Shown: positions 15,560-25,889, counted from the stretch's first letter. The stretch is 64,000 nt of DNA from Prevotella sp. (GCA_017474845.1 JAFVGS010000054.1:1-64000), one strand, 5' to 3'. Notes: generated by a model not told the origin, from the letters alone. Translations and numbers: made by a program.

Positions 15560-17532
15560 AGCAAGTATTGGTAGCCCCTGATTTCAATTTCAATTATCGG
15601 GATGAGCGGTTTGCCGACCTGCAGCTGCTTAGGTATCAATTGACGGGCTTTGAAAAACTTGCCCCCAACCAGAAAGAACTGATTTATTATCTTTCGAGAG
15701 CTACACTATACGGCAGGGATATCACATTCGATCAGTTCGGAAAGTACAACCTCAGGATTCGCAAGATGATGGAGGTTGTTTTTACGGATGCCAATATCAA
15801 CTACGACACAGACGAGTTTCGTGCGTTGGAGGTCTATCTGAAACGTATCTGGTTCTCCAATGGCATCTATCATCACTATGGCTGTGAGAAGATGATGCCT
15901 GGTTTCTCGTCAGACTATCTTTGTGAACAGCTTCAGAAGGTCGATGCATGCCGGTTGCCGTTGAGGGAAGGGGAGACACTGGATGAAATGTGCGATGAAC
16001 TCTTCCCGGTGATGTTCGATCCACAAGTGCTTCCCAAACGTGTGAACAAGGCTGATGGCGAAGATTTGATACAGACATCGGCCTGTCATTTCTATGAGGG
16101 CGTCACCCAGGCAGAGGCCGAGGCTTTCTACGATGACATGAAGAAAAACGAACCGGCTAAGGATACTCCGCCATCTTTTGGACTGAACTCAACGCTGGTG
16201 AAGGAGAATGGTGAAGTAAAGGAACTGGTATGGTCTGCCAACGGCCGTTATGCCAATGCCATCCGGCATATTGTCTATTGGCTTAGGAAAGCTGCAGAGG
16301 TGGCAGAAAACGAACAGCAGAGAAAGGTATTGGTCTTGTTGATAAGTTATTATGAATCAGGTGATTTACAGACTTTCAATCAATATTGTATTGAATGGTT
16401 GAAGGAGCATGATTCTGCCATCGATTTTATTAATGGATTTATTGAAGTCTATGGTGATCCGTTGGGATTAAAAGGCTCTTGGGAGGGATTAGTGGAGTAT
16501 ATCGATGAAACTGCTACCGAACGTACCCGAACCATCAGCGGCAATGCCCAGTGGTTTGAGGATCACTCTCCCGTTGACCCGCGTTTCCGTAAGCCGGTGG
16601 TCAAGGGTGTCTCTGCGAATGTCATTTGTGCAGCGATGTTGGGCGGCGATGAGTATCCTTCCACGGCCATCGGTATCAATCTCCCCAATGCTGACTGGAT
16701 TCGGGCGGAATACGGTTCGAAGAGCATCACCATCAGCAATATCACTGATGCCTATAATAAGGCGGCTCACGGCAATGGTTTCCGTGAGGAGTTTGTGATT
16801 GACCAGAAAACATTAGATTTAATAGGGAAGTACGGCGATGTCTGCGATGACCTGCATACCGATTTGCATGAATGTCTGGGGCATGGCAGCGGCAGACTGT
16901 TGCCAGGTGTGGATCCTGATGCATTGAAAGCCTACGGCAATACGATAGAGGAGGCGAGAGCTGATCTCTTCGGACTCTATTATATTGCAGATCTTAAACT
17001 GGTGGAGTTGGGTTTGACGCCCGATATGGAGGCGTTTAAGTCGCAATACTATACATATATGATGAATGGTCTGATGACCCAGCTTATCCGCATCACACCC
17101 GGTAACCAGATTGAAGAGGCTCACATGCGGAACAGGGCTTTGATAGCCCATTGGTGTCTGGAGAATGGCGATGCCGTGCGACTTTTTAAGCGCAACGGAA
17201 AGACATATGTGGAAGTGGTTGATTACTATGGCCTCCGCCAGCTCTTTGCCCGTCTGCTGGCTGAAATACAGCGCATTAAGAGCGAGGGAGACTTCGAGGC
17301 TGCCCGTCAATTAGTGGAACGTTATGCCGTCCAAGTGGATGCCGAACTCCATCAGGAGGTTTTGGAACGTTATCGTCGTCTGGATCTGGCGCCCTATAAA
17401 GGTTTCATCAATCCGATGATGCTGCCCGTCTATGATCAAAATGGTCAGATGGTTGACGTTCAGTTGTATTATGGTGAGAGCTATGCGCATCAGATGCTCA
17501 GATATAGCACAGAATACGGTACATTGATTTGA
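15556..17532 (+). CDS. dipeptidyl peptidase III-like metallopeptidase (M49)
   Basis: A 658-residue zinc peptidase that removes dipeptides from the N-terminus of small peptides. The M49 zinc motif HECLGH is at 438-443, and the second motif EEARAD (about 465-470) supplies the third ligand. No signal peptide is seen, so it is probably cytoplasmic, unlike many Bacteroides paralogues. It is translationally coupled to the AraC-type regulator and followed after six bases by a HEAT-repeat protein. Confidence 0.92.
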   Translation: MKQVLVAPDFNFNYRDERFADLQLLRYQLTGFEKLAPNQKELIYYLSRATLYGRDITFDQFGKYNLRIRKMMEVVFTDANINYDTDEFRALEVYLKRIWFSNGIYHHYGCEKMMPGFSSDYLCEQLQKVDACRLPLREGETLDEMCDELFPVMFDPQVLPKRVNKADGEDLIQTSACHFYEGVTQAEAEAFYDDMKKNEPAKDTPPSFGLNSTLVKENGEVKELVWSANGRYANAIRHIVYWLRKAAEVAENEQQRKVLVLLISYYESGDLQTFNQYCIEWLKEHDSAIDFINGFIEVYGDPLGLKGSWEGLVEYIDETATERTRTISGNAQWFEDHSPVDPRFRKPVVKGVSANVICAAMLGGDEYPSTAIGINLPNADWIRAEYGSKSITISNITDAYNKAAHGNGFREEFVIDQKTLDLIGKYGDVCDDLHTDLHECLGHGSGRLLPGVDPDALKAYGNTIEEARADLFGLYYIADLKLVELGLTPDMEAFKSQYYTYMMNGLMTQLIRITPGNQIEEAHMRNRALIAHWCLENGDAVRLFKRNGKTYVEVVDYYGLRQLFARLLAEIQRIKSEGDFEAARQLVERYAVQVDAELHQEVLERYRRLDLAPYKGFINPMMLPVYDQNGQMVDVQLYYGESYAHQMLRYSTEYGTLI

Positions 17533-17538
17533 AGAAGC

Positions 17539-18159
17539 ATGGATCAGGGGATTAATGATCAGGTGAAGGCCATTAAACAGTCTTTCCGTCAGATGATGGA
17601 TGGTGCGGTGGCTCAGTCGATGCGTGAGAAAGGGCTCGACTATCATCTGAACTGGGGTGCTACCTTGCCTCGACTGCGCCAAAAAGCCGATGAACTTGGC
17701 AAGAACTATGATCTTGCCATCGCCCTTTGGAAGGAGAACGTGCGGGAGTGTAAGATCCTGGCCACGATGATAATGCCTGCCGATAAGGTGTTGCCTGAAG
17801 TGATTGATATCTGGATGGAACAGACGCTTACGTCGGAGATAGCAGAACAGGCAGCTTTCAACCTCTATCAGTATCTGCCTTATGCCCCAGAGAAAGCCTA
17901 TACATGGATTGCCTCCGACAAGGAACTCTATCAGCTTTGCGGCTTCCATATCCTCTCACGCCTTTTCATGAATGGTCAGGAGCCTAACGAGCGAGGCATC
18001 AATGAATTCATCGATCAGGCTTTGGCCGCCCTTCAAGGAGAGAGCATGGTAGTTAAGAAGGCTGCCATGTCCAGCATGCAACGCTTTGCAGAACTCGGTC
18101 TCATGTACCAACGACTGGCCAAAAGCGCAATAAAAACCATTAATTTAGATTTTTTATAA
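17539..18159 (+). CDS. DNA alkylation repair-like HEAT-repeat protein
   Basis: 206 residues, predicted all alpha-helical, resembling the AlkD/ALK-type HEAT-repeat family (LAIALWKENVRECKILATMI, EQAAFNLYQYL). Family members include DNA glycosylases and non-catalytic DNA binders; I cannot show the catalytic residues, so enzymatic activity is uncertain. The gene starts six bases after the M49 peptidase stop, suggesting one operon. Confidence 0.7.
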   Translation: MDQGINDQVKAIKQSFRQMMDGAVAQSMREKGLDYHLNWGATLPRLRQKADELGKNYDLAIALWKENVRECKILATMIMPADKVLPEVIDIWMEQTLTSEIAEQAAFNLYQYLPYAPEKAYTWIASDKELYQLCGFHILSRLFMNGQEPNERGINEFIDQALAALQGESMVVKKAAMSSMQRFAELGLMYQRLAKSAIKTINLDFL

Positions 18160-18229
18160 ATAAACTATCGTCTGTCTGTCTGAAAATGTGTACCTTTGTG
18201 CGGTTTTCAAGGAAACGACAGTTTTTACG

Positions 18230-18724
18230 ATGGCAGTATCGAACAAGCAAAGCGTAATCAGCGCCGTAGAGCGAATCTTGGATAATTATCTTGAGATGAA
18301 CAATCATCGCAAGACGCTGGAACGCTATACTATCTTACGAGCCATCTATAACATCAACGGGCATTTCACGATGGAGGAACTCAATGCGAGACTGCTCAAG
18401 GATATGAATTTCCATGTGAGTCGGGCCACGATGTACAATACACTCAATTTGTTTATGGAACTGCGCCTGGTGGTGCGCCATCGTTTCCAGGGAACGACAA
18501 AGTATGAAGCCTGTTACGACAACACCAGCCATTGTCATCAGATCTGTACGATGTGTGGCAAGGTGAGTGAGATCAAATCTCCGGAGATAAGTGTCGCTGT
18601 GGAGAATATGCCGACAAAGCGGTTCCGAAAGGATGGCTATACGCTGTATGTCTATGGTGTCTGCAGCACTTGTCAAGCCAGGATGACGAAAAAGAAGAAA
18701 AAGACAAATAATACAAAATCATAG
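18230..18724 (+). CDS. Fur family transcriptional regulator
   Basis: A 164-residue Fur/PerR-type protein. The winged-helix part is residues 1-90 (FTMEELNARL, VSRATMYNTLNLFMELRLV). The metal-binding and dimerisation part has CHQICTMCGKVSEI and a C-terminal CxxC (GVCSTC), i.e. the structural zinc site. The ATG at 18230 is chosen because the longer frame starts at a -7 box (TACCTTTG at 18191-18198). Which metal or oxidant it senses cannot be told. It lies three bases upstream of purA, so it is probably co-transcribed. Confidence 0.88.
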   Translation: MAVSNKQSVISAVERILDNYLEMNNHRKTLERYTILRAIYNINGHFTMEELNARLLKDMNFHVSRATMYNTLNLFMELRLVVRHRFQGTTKYEACYDNTSHCHQICTMCGKVSEIKSPEISVAVENMPTKRFRKDGYTLYVYGVCSTCQARMTKKKKKTNNTKS

Positions 18725-18727
18725 ATT

Positions 18728-19999
18728 ATGAACAAAGGAAAAGTTGATGTCCTGTTGGGTTTGCAATGGGGCGACGAGGGAAAAGGTAAGGTGGTCGACG
18801 TGCTGACCCCGAAGTACGATGTGGTGGCCCGTTTCCAGGGTGGTCCTAATGCTGGTCATACGCTGGAGTTTGAAGGCCAGAAGTATGTCTTGCGCTCGAT
18901 CCCATCGGGTATCTTCCAGGGTGGTAAGGTGAATATCATCGGTAATGGTGTGGTTCTCGCTCCGGATCTCTTCATGGATGAGGCCAAGGCTCTCGAGGCA
19001 AGTGGTCACGATTTGCACTCCCGTCTGCACATATCTAAGAAGGCTCATCTGATTATGCCTACCCATCGTGTGCTGGATGCTGCCTATGAGGCTCAGAAGG
19101 GAAAGGACAAGGTGGGGACGACTGGTAAGGGTATCGGTCCGACTTATACCGATAAAATTAGCCGTAATGGTCTGCGCGTGGGTGATATCCTTGAGAACTT
19201 CGAGGAGAAGTACGCCAAGGCAAAGGCTCGTCACGAGGCTATCCTGAAGTCGCTGAACTTCGAGTACGATATCACCGAGGTCGAGAAGAAGTGGCTTGAG
19301 GGTGTGGAATACCTTCGTCAGTTCCCCATCGTAGACTCTGAGCATGAGATCAACAACATCCTCAAGAGTGGCAAGAGCGTGCTTTGCGAGGGTGCCCAGG
19401 GTACAATGCTCGACATCGACTTCGGCAGCTATCCGTTCGTCACCTCTTCCAACACTATCTGTGCTGGTGCTTGCACAGGTTTGGGTATCGGCCCGAACAA
19501 AATTGGTGATGTCTATGGCATCATGAAGGCTTATTGCACCCGTGTCGGTGCGGGTCCGTTCCCTACGGAGTTGTTCGATGAAACGGGTAAGACCATTCGT
19601 GACTTAGGACATGAGTATGGTGCTGTGACAGGTCGTGAGCGTCGTTGTGGTTGGATTGACCTCGTGGCTTTGAAGTATTCTATCATGGTCAATGGTGTCA
19701 CCCAGCTGATTATGATGAAGAGTGACGTGCTCGATGGCTTCGATACTATCAAGGCCTGTGTGGCTTATAAGCAGAATGGTGTTGAAATTGACTATTTCCC
19801 CTATGACATCGAGGAAGGCATCGAGCCTGTCTATCAGGAACTTCCCGGATGGAAGACGGATATGACGAAGTTTACCTCTGAGGATCAGTTCCCGAAGGAG
19901 TTCAAGGATTACATCGCCTTCTTGGAGGCTCAGCTTGAGACACCTATCAAGATTATTTCCATCGGTCCTGACCGCGACCAGACTATTGTTCGTAAATAA
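18728..19999 (+). CDS. purA: adenylosuccinate synthetase
   Basis: Converts IMP and aspartate to adenylosuccinate with GTP, the first committed step to AMP. 423 residues, full length. GTP-binding P-loop GDEGKGK (15-21), NAGHT and [14 protein letters not shown] motifs, and a [12 protein letters not shown] C-terminal signature are present. Second gene of fur-purA-hisS-esterase with gaps of 3, 8 and 8 bases. Confidence 0.97.
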   Translation: MNKGKVDVLLGLQWGDEGKGKVVDVLTPKYDVVARFQGGPNAGHTLEFEGQKYVLRSIPSGIFQGGKVNIIGNGVVLAPDLFMDEAKALEASGHDLHSRLHISKKAHLIMPTHRVLDAAYEAQKGKDKVGTTGKGIGPTYTDKISRNGLRVGDILENFEEKYAKAKARHEAILKSLNFEYDITEVEKKWLEGVEYLRQFPIVDSEHEINNILKSGKSVLCEGAQGTMLDIDFGSYPFVTSSNTICAGACTGLGIGPNKIGDVYGIMKAYCTRVGAGPFPTELFDETGKTIRDLGHEYGAVTGRERRCGWIDLVALKYSIMVNGVTQLIMMKSDVLDGFDTIKACVAYKQNGVEIDYFPYDIEEGIEPVYQELPGWKTDMTKFTSEDQFPKEFKDYIAFLEAQLETPIKIISIGPDRDQTIVRK

Positions 20000-20007
20000 A
20001 TATTAGG

Positions 20008-21366
20008 ATGGCAAAACCAAGTATTCCAAAAGGTACGCGCGACTTCTCCCCATTGGAGATGGCTAAGCGTAATTATATTTTCGACACTATCAAACAGGTG
20101 TATCAGCTCTATGGCTTCCAGCAGATAGAGACACCGGCAATGGAGACCCTCGGCACGTTGATGGGCAAGTACGGCGAGGAGGGCGATAAGCTGCTTTTCA
20201 AGGTGCTGAACTCCGGTGACTGTCTGGCAAAGGTGACAGACGAGGAACTAAAAGAGCGTAATGCCCTCCATTTGGCTGCTAAGATGTGTGAAAAAGGTCT
20301 ACGTTATGATCTCACAGTACCTTTTGCCCGCTTCGTGGTGATGCATCGTGATGAACTCCAGTTGCCGTTCAAGCGTTACCAGATGCAGCCCGTATGGCGT
20401 GCAGACCGTCCGCAGAAGGGCCGTTACCGTGAGTTCTGGCAGTTCGATGGTGACATCGTTGGCTCAGACTCTTTATTAAATGAGGTGGAGCTGATGCAGA
20501 TTGTTGATACGGTGTTCAGCCGTTTCGGTGTCCGTGTGCAGATTAAGATCAACAACCGCAAGATCCTTACGGGAATTGCAGAAGTCATTGGTGCGGCCGA
20601 TAAGATTGTTGATATCACAGTCGCCATCGATAAACTCGATAAAATTGGGCTTGAGAATGTCAACCTGGAACTTCGAGAGGACGGTCTCTCTGAAGAGCAG
20701 ATCGCCAAACTCCAGCCTATCATCTCTCTCGAAGGCTCTAACGAAGAGAAACTCGATACTATCGCCGAAGTTCTTGCGTCGAGCGAGATTGGTCTGAAGG
20801 GAGTAGAGGAGAGCCGTTATATTCTTGATACTTTGAAGAATACGGGATTGAAGAACGAAATCCAACTCGATCTCACCTTGGCTCGTGGCTTGAACTACTA
20901 TACAGGTGCTATCTTTGAAGTGAAGGCCCTCGATGTTCAGATCGGTTCCATCACAGGAGGCGGACGTTACGACAACCTCACAGGCATCTTCGGTATGCCT
21001 GGTATCTCAGGGGTCGGCATCTCCTTCGGTGTAGATCGTATCTTTGATGTCCTCAACGCCCTCGACTGTTATCCGAAGGATGCCGTCGTCGGTACCCAAC
21101 TGCTCTTTATCAACTTCGGTGAGAAGGAGACGGCCTATTGTCTACCCGCTGTGGCAAAGGCTCGTGAGGCTGGCATCCGTACGGAGATTTTCCCAGACAG
21201 TACGAAGATGAAGAAACAGATGTCTTATGCCAATGCCAAGCAGATTCCGTTTGTCGCCCTTGCTGGTGAAAACGAGATGGCAGAGGGTAAGTTTACCTTG
21301 AAGAATATGTTGACAGGCGAACAACAACTTGTTGCAATTGAGGAACTTATAGAAAAGATTAAATAG
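20008..21366 (+). CDS. hisS: histidyl-tRNA synthetase
   Basis: A class II aminoacyl-tRNA synthetase of 452 residues. Seen: motif 1 region [19 protein letters not shown], motif 2 [19 protein letters not shown], the histidine signature [14 protein letters not shown], motif 3 GGGRYDNL...[10 protein letters not shown], and a C-terminal anticodon-binding domain. Complete. Confidence 0.97.
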   Translation: MAKPSIPKGTRDFSPLEMAKRNYIFDTIKQVYQLYGFQQIETPAMETLGTLMGKYGEEGDKLLFKVLNSGDCLAKVTDEELKERNALHLAAKMCEKGLRYDLTVPFARFVVMHRDELQLPFKRYQMQPVWRADRPQKGRYREFWQFDGDIVGSDSLLNEVELMQIVDTVFSRFGVRVQIKINNRKILTGIAEVIGAADKIVDITVAIDKLDKIGLENVNLELREDGLSEEQIAKLQPIISLEGSNEEKLDTIAEVLASSEIGLKGVEESRYILDTLKNTGLKNEIQLDLTLARGLNYYTGAIFEVKALDVQIGSITGGGRYDNLTGIFGMPGISGVGISFGVDRIFDVLNALDCYPKDAVVGTQLLFINFGEKETAYCLPAVAKAREAGIRTEIFPDSTKMKKQMSYANAKQIPFVALAGENEMAEGKFTLKNMLTGEQQLVAIEELIEKIK

Positions 21367-21374
21367 TAAAAGAA

Positions 21375-22205
21375 ATGAAAAGGAGTTTCAAGGTCTTCAT
21401 CTGTCTTATCTGTGTTATCTGTGGCTTCATTGCTGCCACACCTGACAAGCACACAACCATCTTCGTGATTGGCGATTCTACCGCAGCCAATAAGGACACT
21501 ACTGGTGGAAAGGTGGAACGTGGCTGGGGTATGATGCTCCAACAATGCTTCGATGCCGATTTCATCGTGGTAGACAATCACGCCGTTAATGGCCGTTCGT
21601 CGAAGAGTTTCTTGGATGAGGGCCGTTGGGACAAGGTTTTGGAGAAGATTCAGCCAGGCGACTACGTCATTATCCAGTTTGGCCATAATGATGAAAAGGC
21701 GCAGCCAGCCCGGCATACTGATCCCGGCTCCACCTTCGACTATAATCTTGCCCGATATGTTCGTGAGACGAGAGAGAAGGGTGGTATCCCTGTGCTGATG
21801 AATCCTGTGGTTCGTCGCAATTTCTTCATTATGCCGCCTGAAGTGGCCGACGATGAGCAGCTGCGTAGCACCATCTTCAGTGATATCGAACATCTTGTCG
21901 AAGGCGATACGCTCAACGACACTCACGGACTCTATCGAGTGGCTCCCCGTGATGTGGCCCATCGTATGAACTGCCATTTCATAGATGCTAACCGTATCAC
22001 CGAAAATCTTGAGAAGAGTCTTGGCCGTGAGGGCTCTAAGAAACTCCACATGTGGTTCCGTCCTGGTGAGGAGCCCAGCCTCCCCCAAGGCAAGCAGGAC
22101 AATACACATTATAATATATATGGTGCCCGCGTCGTTGCCAACCTCCTCGCCGATGCCCTTTGTGAGGAGATTCCTGTGCTTAAACCTTTCCGGCTCAAGA
22201 AATGA
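21375..22205 (+). CDS. secreted rhamnogalacturonan acetylesterase-like SGNH hydrolase
   Basis: 276 residues. An N-terminal signal peptide (1-21) precedes the SGNH blocks: GDSTAA with nucleophile Ser35, the Asn-containing block VNGRSSKSFLDEG, GHND, and the Asp/His block DNTHYN near the end. The layout matches CE12-type rhamnogalacturonan acetylesterases, which remove acetyl groups from pectin. The export signal is unusual in being encoded by a 9-base tandem repeat (21396-21431) of a kind found intergenically elsewhere in the window. It lies eight bases after hisS. Confidence 0.85.
   Translation: MKRSFKVFICLICVICGFIAATPDKHTTIFVIGDSTAANKDTTGGKVERGWGMMLQQCFDADFIVVDNHAVNGRSSKSFLDEGRWDKVLEKIQPGDYVIIQFGHNDEKAQPARHTDPGSTFDYNLARYVRETREKGGIPVLMNPVVRRNFFIMPPEVADDEQLRSTIFSDIEHLVEGDTLNDTHGLYRVAPRDVAHRMNCHFIDANRITENLEKSLGREGSKKLHMWFRPGEEPSLPQGKQDNTHYNIYGARVVANLLADALCEEIPVLKPFRLKK
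21396..21431 (+). repeat. 9-base tandem array encoding a signal peptide
   Basis: Nonamers of the form (G/C)TTATCTGT, ending GTGGCTTC. The same motif occurs outside genes at 28524-28553, 37268-37294 and 54459-54491. Here it is translated as FICLICVICG. Confidence 0.75.
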
Positions 22206-22260
22206 ATCATCCAGCCCGATAATCTTCTTTTCTGATTTTAAGATGAATTAAGGAAATAAG

Positions 22261-22292
22261 TTTGGGAGTAAAGCAGAAAAGTCGTATATTTG
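22261..22292 (+). promoter_or_regulatory. promoter of the rubrerythrin gene
   Basis: TTTG at 22261-22264, 20 bases, TATATTTG at 22285-22292; the leader is about 60 bases. Confidence 0.7.
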
Positions 22293-22358
22293 CAGACGAA
22301 AGTTGAATAACTGACAAGTTACACATTATTTATAATTAATAACTAAACAAGTACAATT

Positions 22359-22916
22359 ATGAAGAAAAAGTTCATTTGCGCCGTTTGTGGATATATCTAC
22401 GAAGGCGATGCAGCACCTGAGAAGTGCCCAATCTGTAAGGCTCCCGCATCGAAATTCTCCGAGTTGAAGGACGAAGGAGAGACCACGTATGCTACTGTTC
22501 ACCGTATTGGCGACGGCAAGCCCGAGGGTGTGTCAGAGGAGATGATTGACGACTTGCGTAACCATTTCAATGGTGAGTGCAGTGAGGTTGGTATGTATCT
22601 GGCAATGGCCCGTCAGGCTGATCGTGAGGGATATCCCGAAATCGCCGAGGCTTTCAAGCGATATGCCTTCGAGGAGGCTGACCATGCTTCCCGTTTCGCA
22701 GAACTGCTGGGTGAGTGCGTATGGGACACCAAGACGAACCTTGAGAAGCGCGCTGCTGCTGAGGCTGGTGCTTGCGAGGACAAGTTCCGTATCGCTAAGA
22801 ACGCTAAGGCTGCCGGTTTCGACGCTATCCACGACACCGTTCATGAGATGGCAAAGGACGAGGCCCGTCATGGTGCAGGCTTTGCTGGACTGCTGAAGCG
22901 CTATTTCGGTAAGTAA
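22359..22916 (+). CDS. rbr: rubrerythrin (reverse-type, N-terminal rubredoxin)
   Basis: A 185-residue NADH peroxidase-type rubrerythrin that removes hydrogen peroxide in anaerobes. The rubredoxin domain comes first ([10 protein letters not shown] and CPICKAP, the four Fe ligands), followed by a ferritin-like di-iron domain with [19 protein letters not shown] and [10 protein letters not shown] supplying Glu/His ligands. This domain order is the 'reverse' arrangement. It has its own promoter. Confidence 0.93.
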   Translation: MKKKFICAVCGYIYEGDAAPEKCPICKAPASKFSELKDEGETTYATVHRIGDGKPEGVSEEMIDDLRNHFNGECSEVGMYLAMARQADREGYPEIAEAFKRYAFEEADHASRFAELLGECVWDTKTNLEKRAAAEAGACEDKFRIAKNAKAAGFDAIHDTVHEMAKDEARHGAGFAGLLKRYFGK

Positions 22917-22935
22917 CTGAGAGCTTATATAGATA

Positions 22936-23007
22936 ACGAATTACACGCATTTCACGAATTGAAGCTGCGCAATCAGTGGATTAATTCGTTTAATTCGTGT
23001 AATTCGT
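22936..23007. repeat. inverted pair of AATTCGTG-type repeats
   Basis: ACGAATTACACG (22936-22947) and CGTGTAATTCGT (22996-23007) are a perfect 12-base inverted repeat. The right side is a 3 x 9 tandem array of (T/G)TAATTCGT-type units (22981-23007). It follows the rubrerythrin stop by 20 bases and may also act as a transcript end. Confidence 0.7.
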
Positions 23008-23053
23008 GTTTTATAATACAATAATCAGCGTTATTGTCCGTTTTATCAGTACG

Positions 23054-24394
23054 ATGAAACGGATATTTAATGTTCTTGCAATCGCTTTATGCTTTGTGGC
23101 TTGTCAAGATGACGATACATTCTCGGCAAGTACGGGCTTGCGTCTGACCTTTCTAGAGGACACGTTGAAGATGGACACCGTCTTCAGTCGTACCCCTTCG
23201 TCGACCTATACTTTCTGGGTGTATAATCAGAATGATACGGGCATCCGTTTGGATCAAGTCCGTCTCAGGAGAGGCAACCAAACAGGCTATCGGGTGAATG
23301 TGGACGGCATCTATCTTGACAATGCCAACGGTTCGCAGACGTCCGACGTGGAGATACGTCGCAATGACAGTCTTCTCGTCTTTGTGGAACTGACGCCTGG
23401 TGAGACAGGACAGCAGAAACCTGTGCTCTTGGAAGACGACCTGCTGTTCATCCTCGAGAGTGGCGTTGAACAGAAAGTGTGTCTGCGAGCCTGGGTGTGG
23501 GATGCACAGAAACTTTATTCTCCTGTGATCTCCAAAGACTCGCTCATCGAGTCCTCTATACCATTGGTTATTTATGGTGATATGAAAGTGGAGGAGGGTG
23601 CTACGCTGACCATTAGGAATACGACGCTATACTTCCACGACAGTTCAGGCCTCGACGTCTATGGCTCCTTAAGGGCAGAAGACTGTGTGATGCGTGGCGA
23701 TCGGCTTGACGATATGTTTGATTATCTGCCCTACGACCGAGTCAGCGGACAATGGAACGGTATCCATATTCGTGAGACTTCTAAGGACAATCACTTCCTT
23801 CGGACGGAGATTCGGAATCCTCTCTATGGCGTCGTCTGTGATTCGGCAGCGTTGGATACGGATCATTATCGGGTAGTGATGGAACAGTGTATCATCCATA
23901 ACTGCGAGGGTGCAGGTCTGTCGGCAATCAATTCCTATGTCTATCTGGATCATTGCCAGTTAACGAACACCGGCGGTGACTGCTTTGCTCTATACGGTGG
24001 AATCGCCGAAATCAGCCAATGTACGTTCGGTCAGTTCTATCCGTTCTCAGCTGATCGTGGTGCGGCCTTCCGGTTCACCAATTTCTACGGTGAAACCGAT
24101 ATACCGCTCTATGTCTACTGTGCCGGTTCCATTATGACAGGCTATGCTGATGATGTGGTGATGGGCGATGCTCGTAGCGAAGGTGTCAGTTCCTTCGATT
24201 ATGAGTTTAACAGATGTCTGCTGCGTACCCCGAAGGTGGAAGATGATCCCGAGCATTTCATCGATATCCTTTGGGAAACACCCAAAGATTCCATCGAGGG
24301 AAAGAAGCACTTCGTGAAGATCGATGAAGAGAACCTCATCTACGACTTCCACCTTGACTCCTTGTCCACCGCCAAGGGCATGGGATGCTACTAA
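23054..24394 (+). CDS. right-handed beta-helix lipoprotein
   Basis: 446 residues. The ATG at 23054 gives a proper lipoprotein signal, MKRIFNVLAIALCFVAC with Cys17; the longer frame adds residues that do not look like a signal. After a beta-sandwich-like part (about 20-165) come parallel beta-helix repeats (about 180-380: VIYGDMKVEEGATLTIRNTTL, LDVYGSLRAEDC, CIIHNCEGAGL, CQLTNTGGDC). Surface-exposed relatives often bind or process glycans, but no catalytic residues can be named. Convergent with cdd, gap six bases. Confidence 0.82.
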   Translation: MKRIFNVLAIALCFVACQDDDTFSASTGLRLTFLEDTLKMDTVFSRTPSSTYTFWVYNQNDTGIRLDQVRLRRGNQTGYRVNVDGIYLDNANGSQTSDVEIRRNDSLLVFVELTPGETGQQKPVLLEDDLLFILESGVEQKVCLRAWVWDAQKLYSPVISKDSLIESSIPLVIYGDMKVEEGATLTIRNTTLYFHDSSGLDVYGSLRAEDCVMRGDRLDDMFDYLPYDRVSGQWNGIHIRETSKDNHFLRTEIRNPLYGVVCDSAALDTDHYRVVMEQCIIHNCEGAGLSAINSYVYLDHCQLTNTGGDCFALYGGIAEISQCTFGQFYPFSADRGAAFRFTNFYGETDIPLYVYCAGSIMTGYADDVVMGDARSEGVSSFDYEFNRCLLRTPKVEDDPEHFIDILWETPKDSIEGKKHFVKIDEENLIYDFHLDSLSTAKGMGCY

Positions 24395-24400
24395 GAGTTA

Positions 24401-24874
24401 TTAGAATTCAAAGAAGGTCAGGGGCATCAGATTCCTGATTCCATCGATGATGTAGACGCATCGCCGTCCGTAGAGTAGGATACGGATGGGGTGCTTGGCA
24501 CGGGTTTCTGATTCAATGATCACCTGTCGGCAACTACCACAAGGACCCGTCGGCTCTTCCGTCAGTTTCCCGTCGGTGCCTCTGGCTGCGATAGCAAGCA
24601 CTTTGACGGCACTGTCAGGATATTGTGCTCCGGCTGCAAACAGGGCTGTGCGCTCGGCACAAAGTCCAGATGGATAGGCTGCGTTCTCCTGGTTACAGCC
24701 AATCACCACTTCGCCATTCTCCAACCATACGGCAGCGCCGACACAGAAGTGGGAATAAGGAGCATAACTGCGGCTGGTGGCTTCAATGGCCTGTTCTAAC
24801 AACTCACGCTCTGAGGCAGTGAGTTCCTCCATCTGACATTCTTGAATGATCGATTTTAGTTCTACTTCCTTCAT
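24401..24874 (-). CDS. cdd: cytidine deaminase
   Basis: A 157-residue homotetramer-type deaminase converting cytidine or deoxycytidine to uridine for pyrimidine salvage. Zinc site: LCAERTALF (Cys plus catalytic Glu) and PCGSCRQ. Substrate-binding SYAPYSHFCVGAA and GCNQENAAYPSG are present. The start at 24874 (MKEVELKSII) is preferred to 24895, since the extra residues are atypical. Confidence 0.92.
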   Translation of the reverse strand: MKEVELKSIIQECQMEELTASERELLEQAIEATSRSYAPYSHFCVGAAVWLENGEVVIGCNQENAAYPSGLCAERTALFAAGAQYPDSAVKVLAIAARGTDGKLTEEPTGPCGSCRQVIIESETRAKHPIRILLYGRRCVYIIDGIRNLMPLTFFEF

Positions 24875-24971
24875 AGATCGAATATTTTTGTGCAAAAATA
24901 CGAATAATTTTCAATTCATCATTCACAATTCCCAATTATTTCGTAATTTTGCAGCAAAAAGACAAGAATTC

Positions 24972-25883
24972 ATGAAGAAATATCTACTTATACTTTTCAC
25001 TTTTCACTTTTCACTCTTCACTTCCAACGCCCAGATCAGCTGGAACCAGACTTATCAGCAGTATATCAACCAATATAAGGATATCGCAATCGAACAGATG
25101 CAGCGTTACCATATTCCGGCGTCCATCACCCTGGCTCAAGGACTCTACGAGAGTGGGGCAGGCCGGAGCGAACTGGCACGTAAAGGGAATAATCACTTCG
25201 GTATCAAGTGCAACGGCTGGAGCGGTCGGAGGATCTATCATGATGATGATGAACTGAATGAGTGCTTCCGTTCTTATGACAATGCTTATGAGTCGTATGA
25301 GGACCATTCGAAGTTCCTCACAGGTAGCCAACGCTATCGTTCCTTGTTCCAGTTGAAGATAACAGACTATAAGGGTTGGGCGAAGGGTCTGAAGGCTGCA
25401 GGCTATGCCACCAACCCTCAATATGCCCAGAAACTGATAGACCTCATCCAGTTGTACAAACTCTATCGCTTCGATTCTGCCAAGGATTACGACAAGTTCA
25501 TGGCAGAACACACGAAGAGCTCTGTCGATGGTGCCTCTCAGCACGTCATTAAGTTCTTCAACAAGAACTACTACGTTATTGTCCGTCGTGGTGATTCCTT
25601 TAAGTCGATAGCCGATGAAATCGACATCAGCTATCGGAAACTCGCCAAGTATAATGAACGCGACAAGCGTGATGCGCTGGAGGAGGGAGAGATTATCTGG
25701 CTGAAAAAGAAACAGACAAAGGCGCCGAAGGACTATAAGGGCCGCTTGCATTATGTCCGTAACGGGGAGTCGATGTACAGCATCGCACAGAAATATGGCA
25801 TCCGCTTGAAGAACCTCTACAAGATGAACCATCTATCTCCCGACTATCAGATACGTGTCGGGGATGCTCTCAGATTAAGATAA
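24972..25883 (+). CDS. exported glucosaminidase (GH73) with two LysM domains
   Basis: A 303-residue peptidoglycan hydrolase. Signal peptide 1-20, then a mannosyl-glycoprotein endo-beta-N-acetylglucosaminidase (GH73) domain (about 25-165) with probable catalytic Glu60 in LAQGLYESGAGRS. Two LysM modules follow (about 190-235, YYVIVRRGDSFKSIADE; and about 255-303, LHYVRNGESMYSIAQKYG). The hydrophobic core of the signal peptide is encoded by four heptamers ACTTTTC. A -7 box (TAATTTTG, 24944-24951) lies 20 bases before the ATG. Confidence 0.92.
   Translation: MKKYLLILFTFHFSLFTSNAQISWNQTYQQYINQYKDIAIEQMQRYHIPASITLAQGLYESGAGRSELARKGNNHFGIKCNGWSGRRIYHDDDELNECFRSYDNAYESYEDHSKFLTGSQRYRSLFQLKITDYKGWAKGLKAAGYATNPQYAQKLIDLIQLYKLYRFDSAKDYDKFMAEHTKSSVDGASQHVIKFFNKNYYVIVRRGDSFKSIADEIDISYRKLAKYNERDKRDALEEGEIIWLKKKQTKAPKDYKGRLHYVRNGESMYSIAQKYGIRLKNLYKMNHLSPDYQIRVGDALRLR
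24992..25019 (+). repeat. 4 x 7-base tandem array encoding a signal peptide
   Basis: Three ACTTTTC units and one ACTCTTC, translated as LFTFHFSLF in the glucosaminidase signal peptide. Confidence 0.8.
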
Positions 25884-25889
25884 GTGGAG

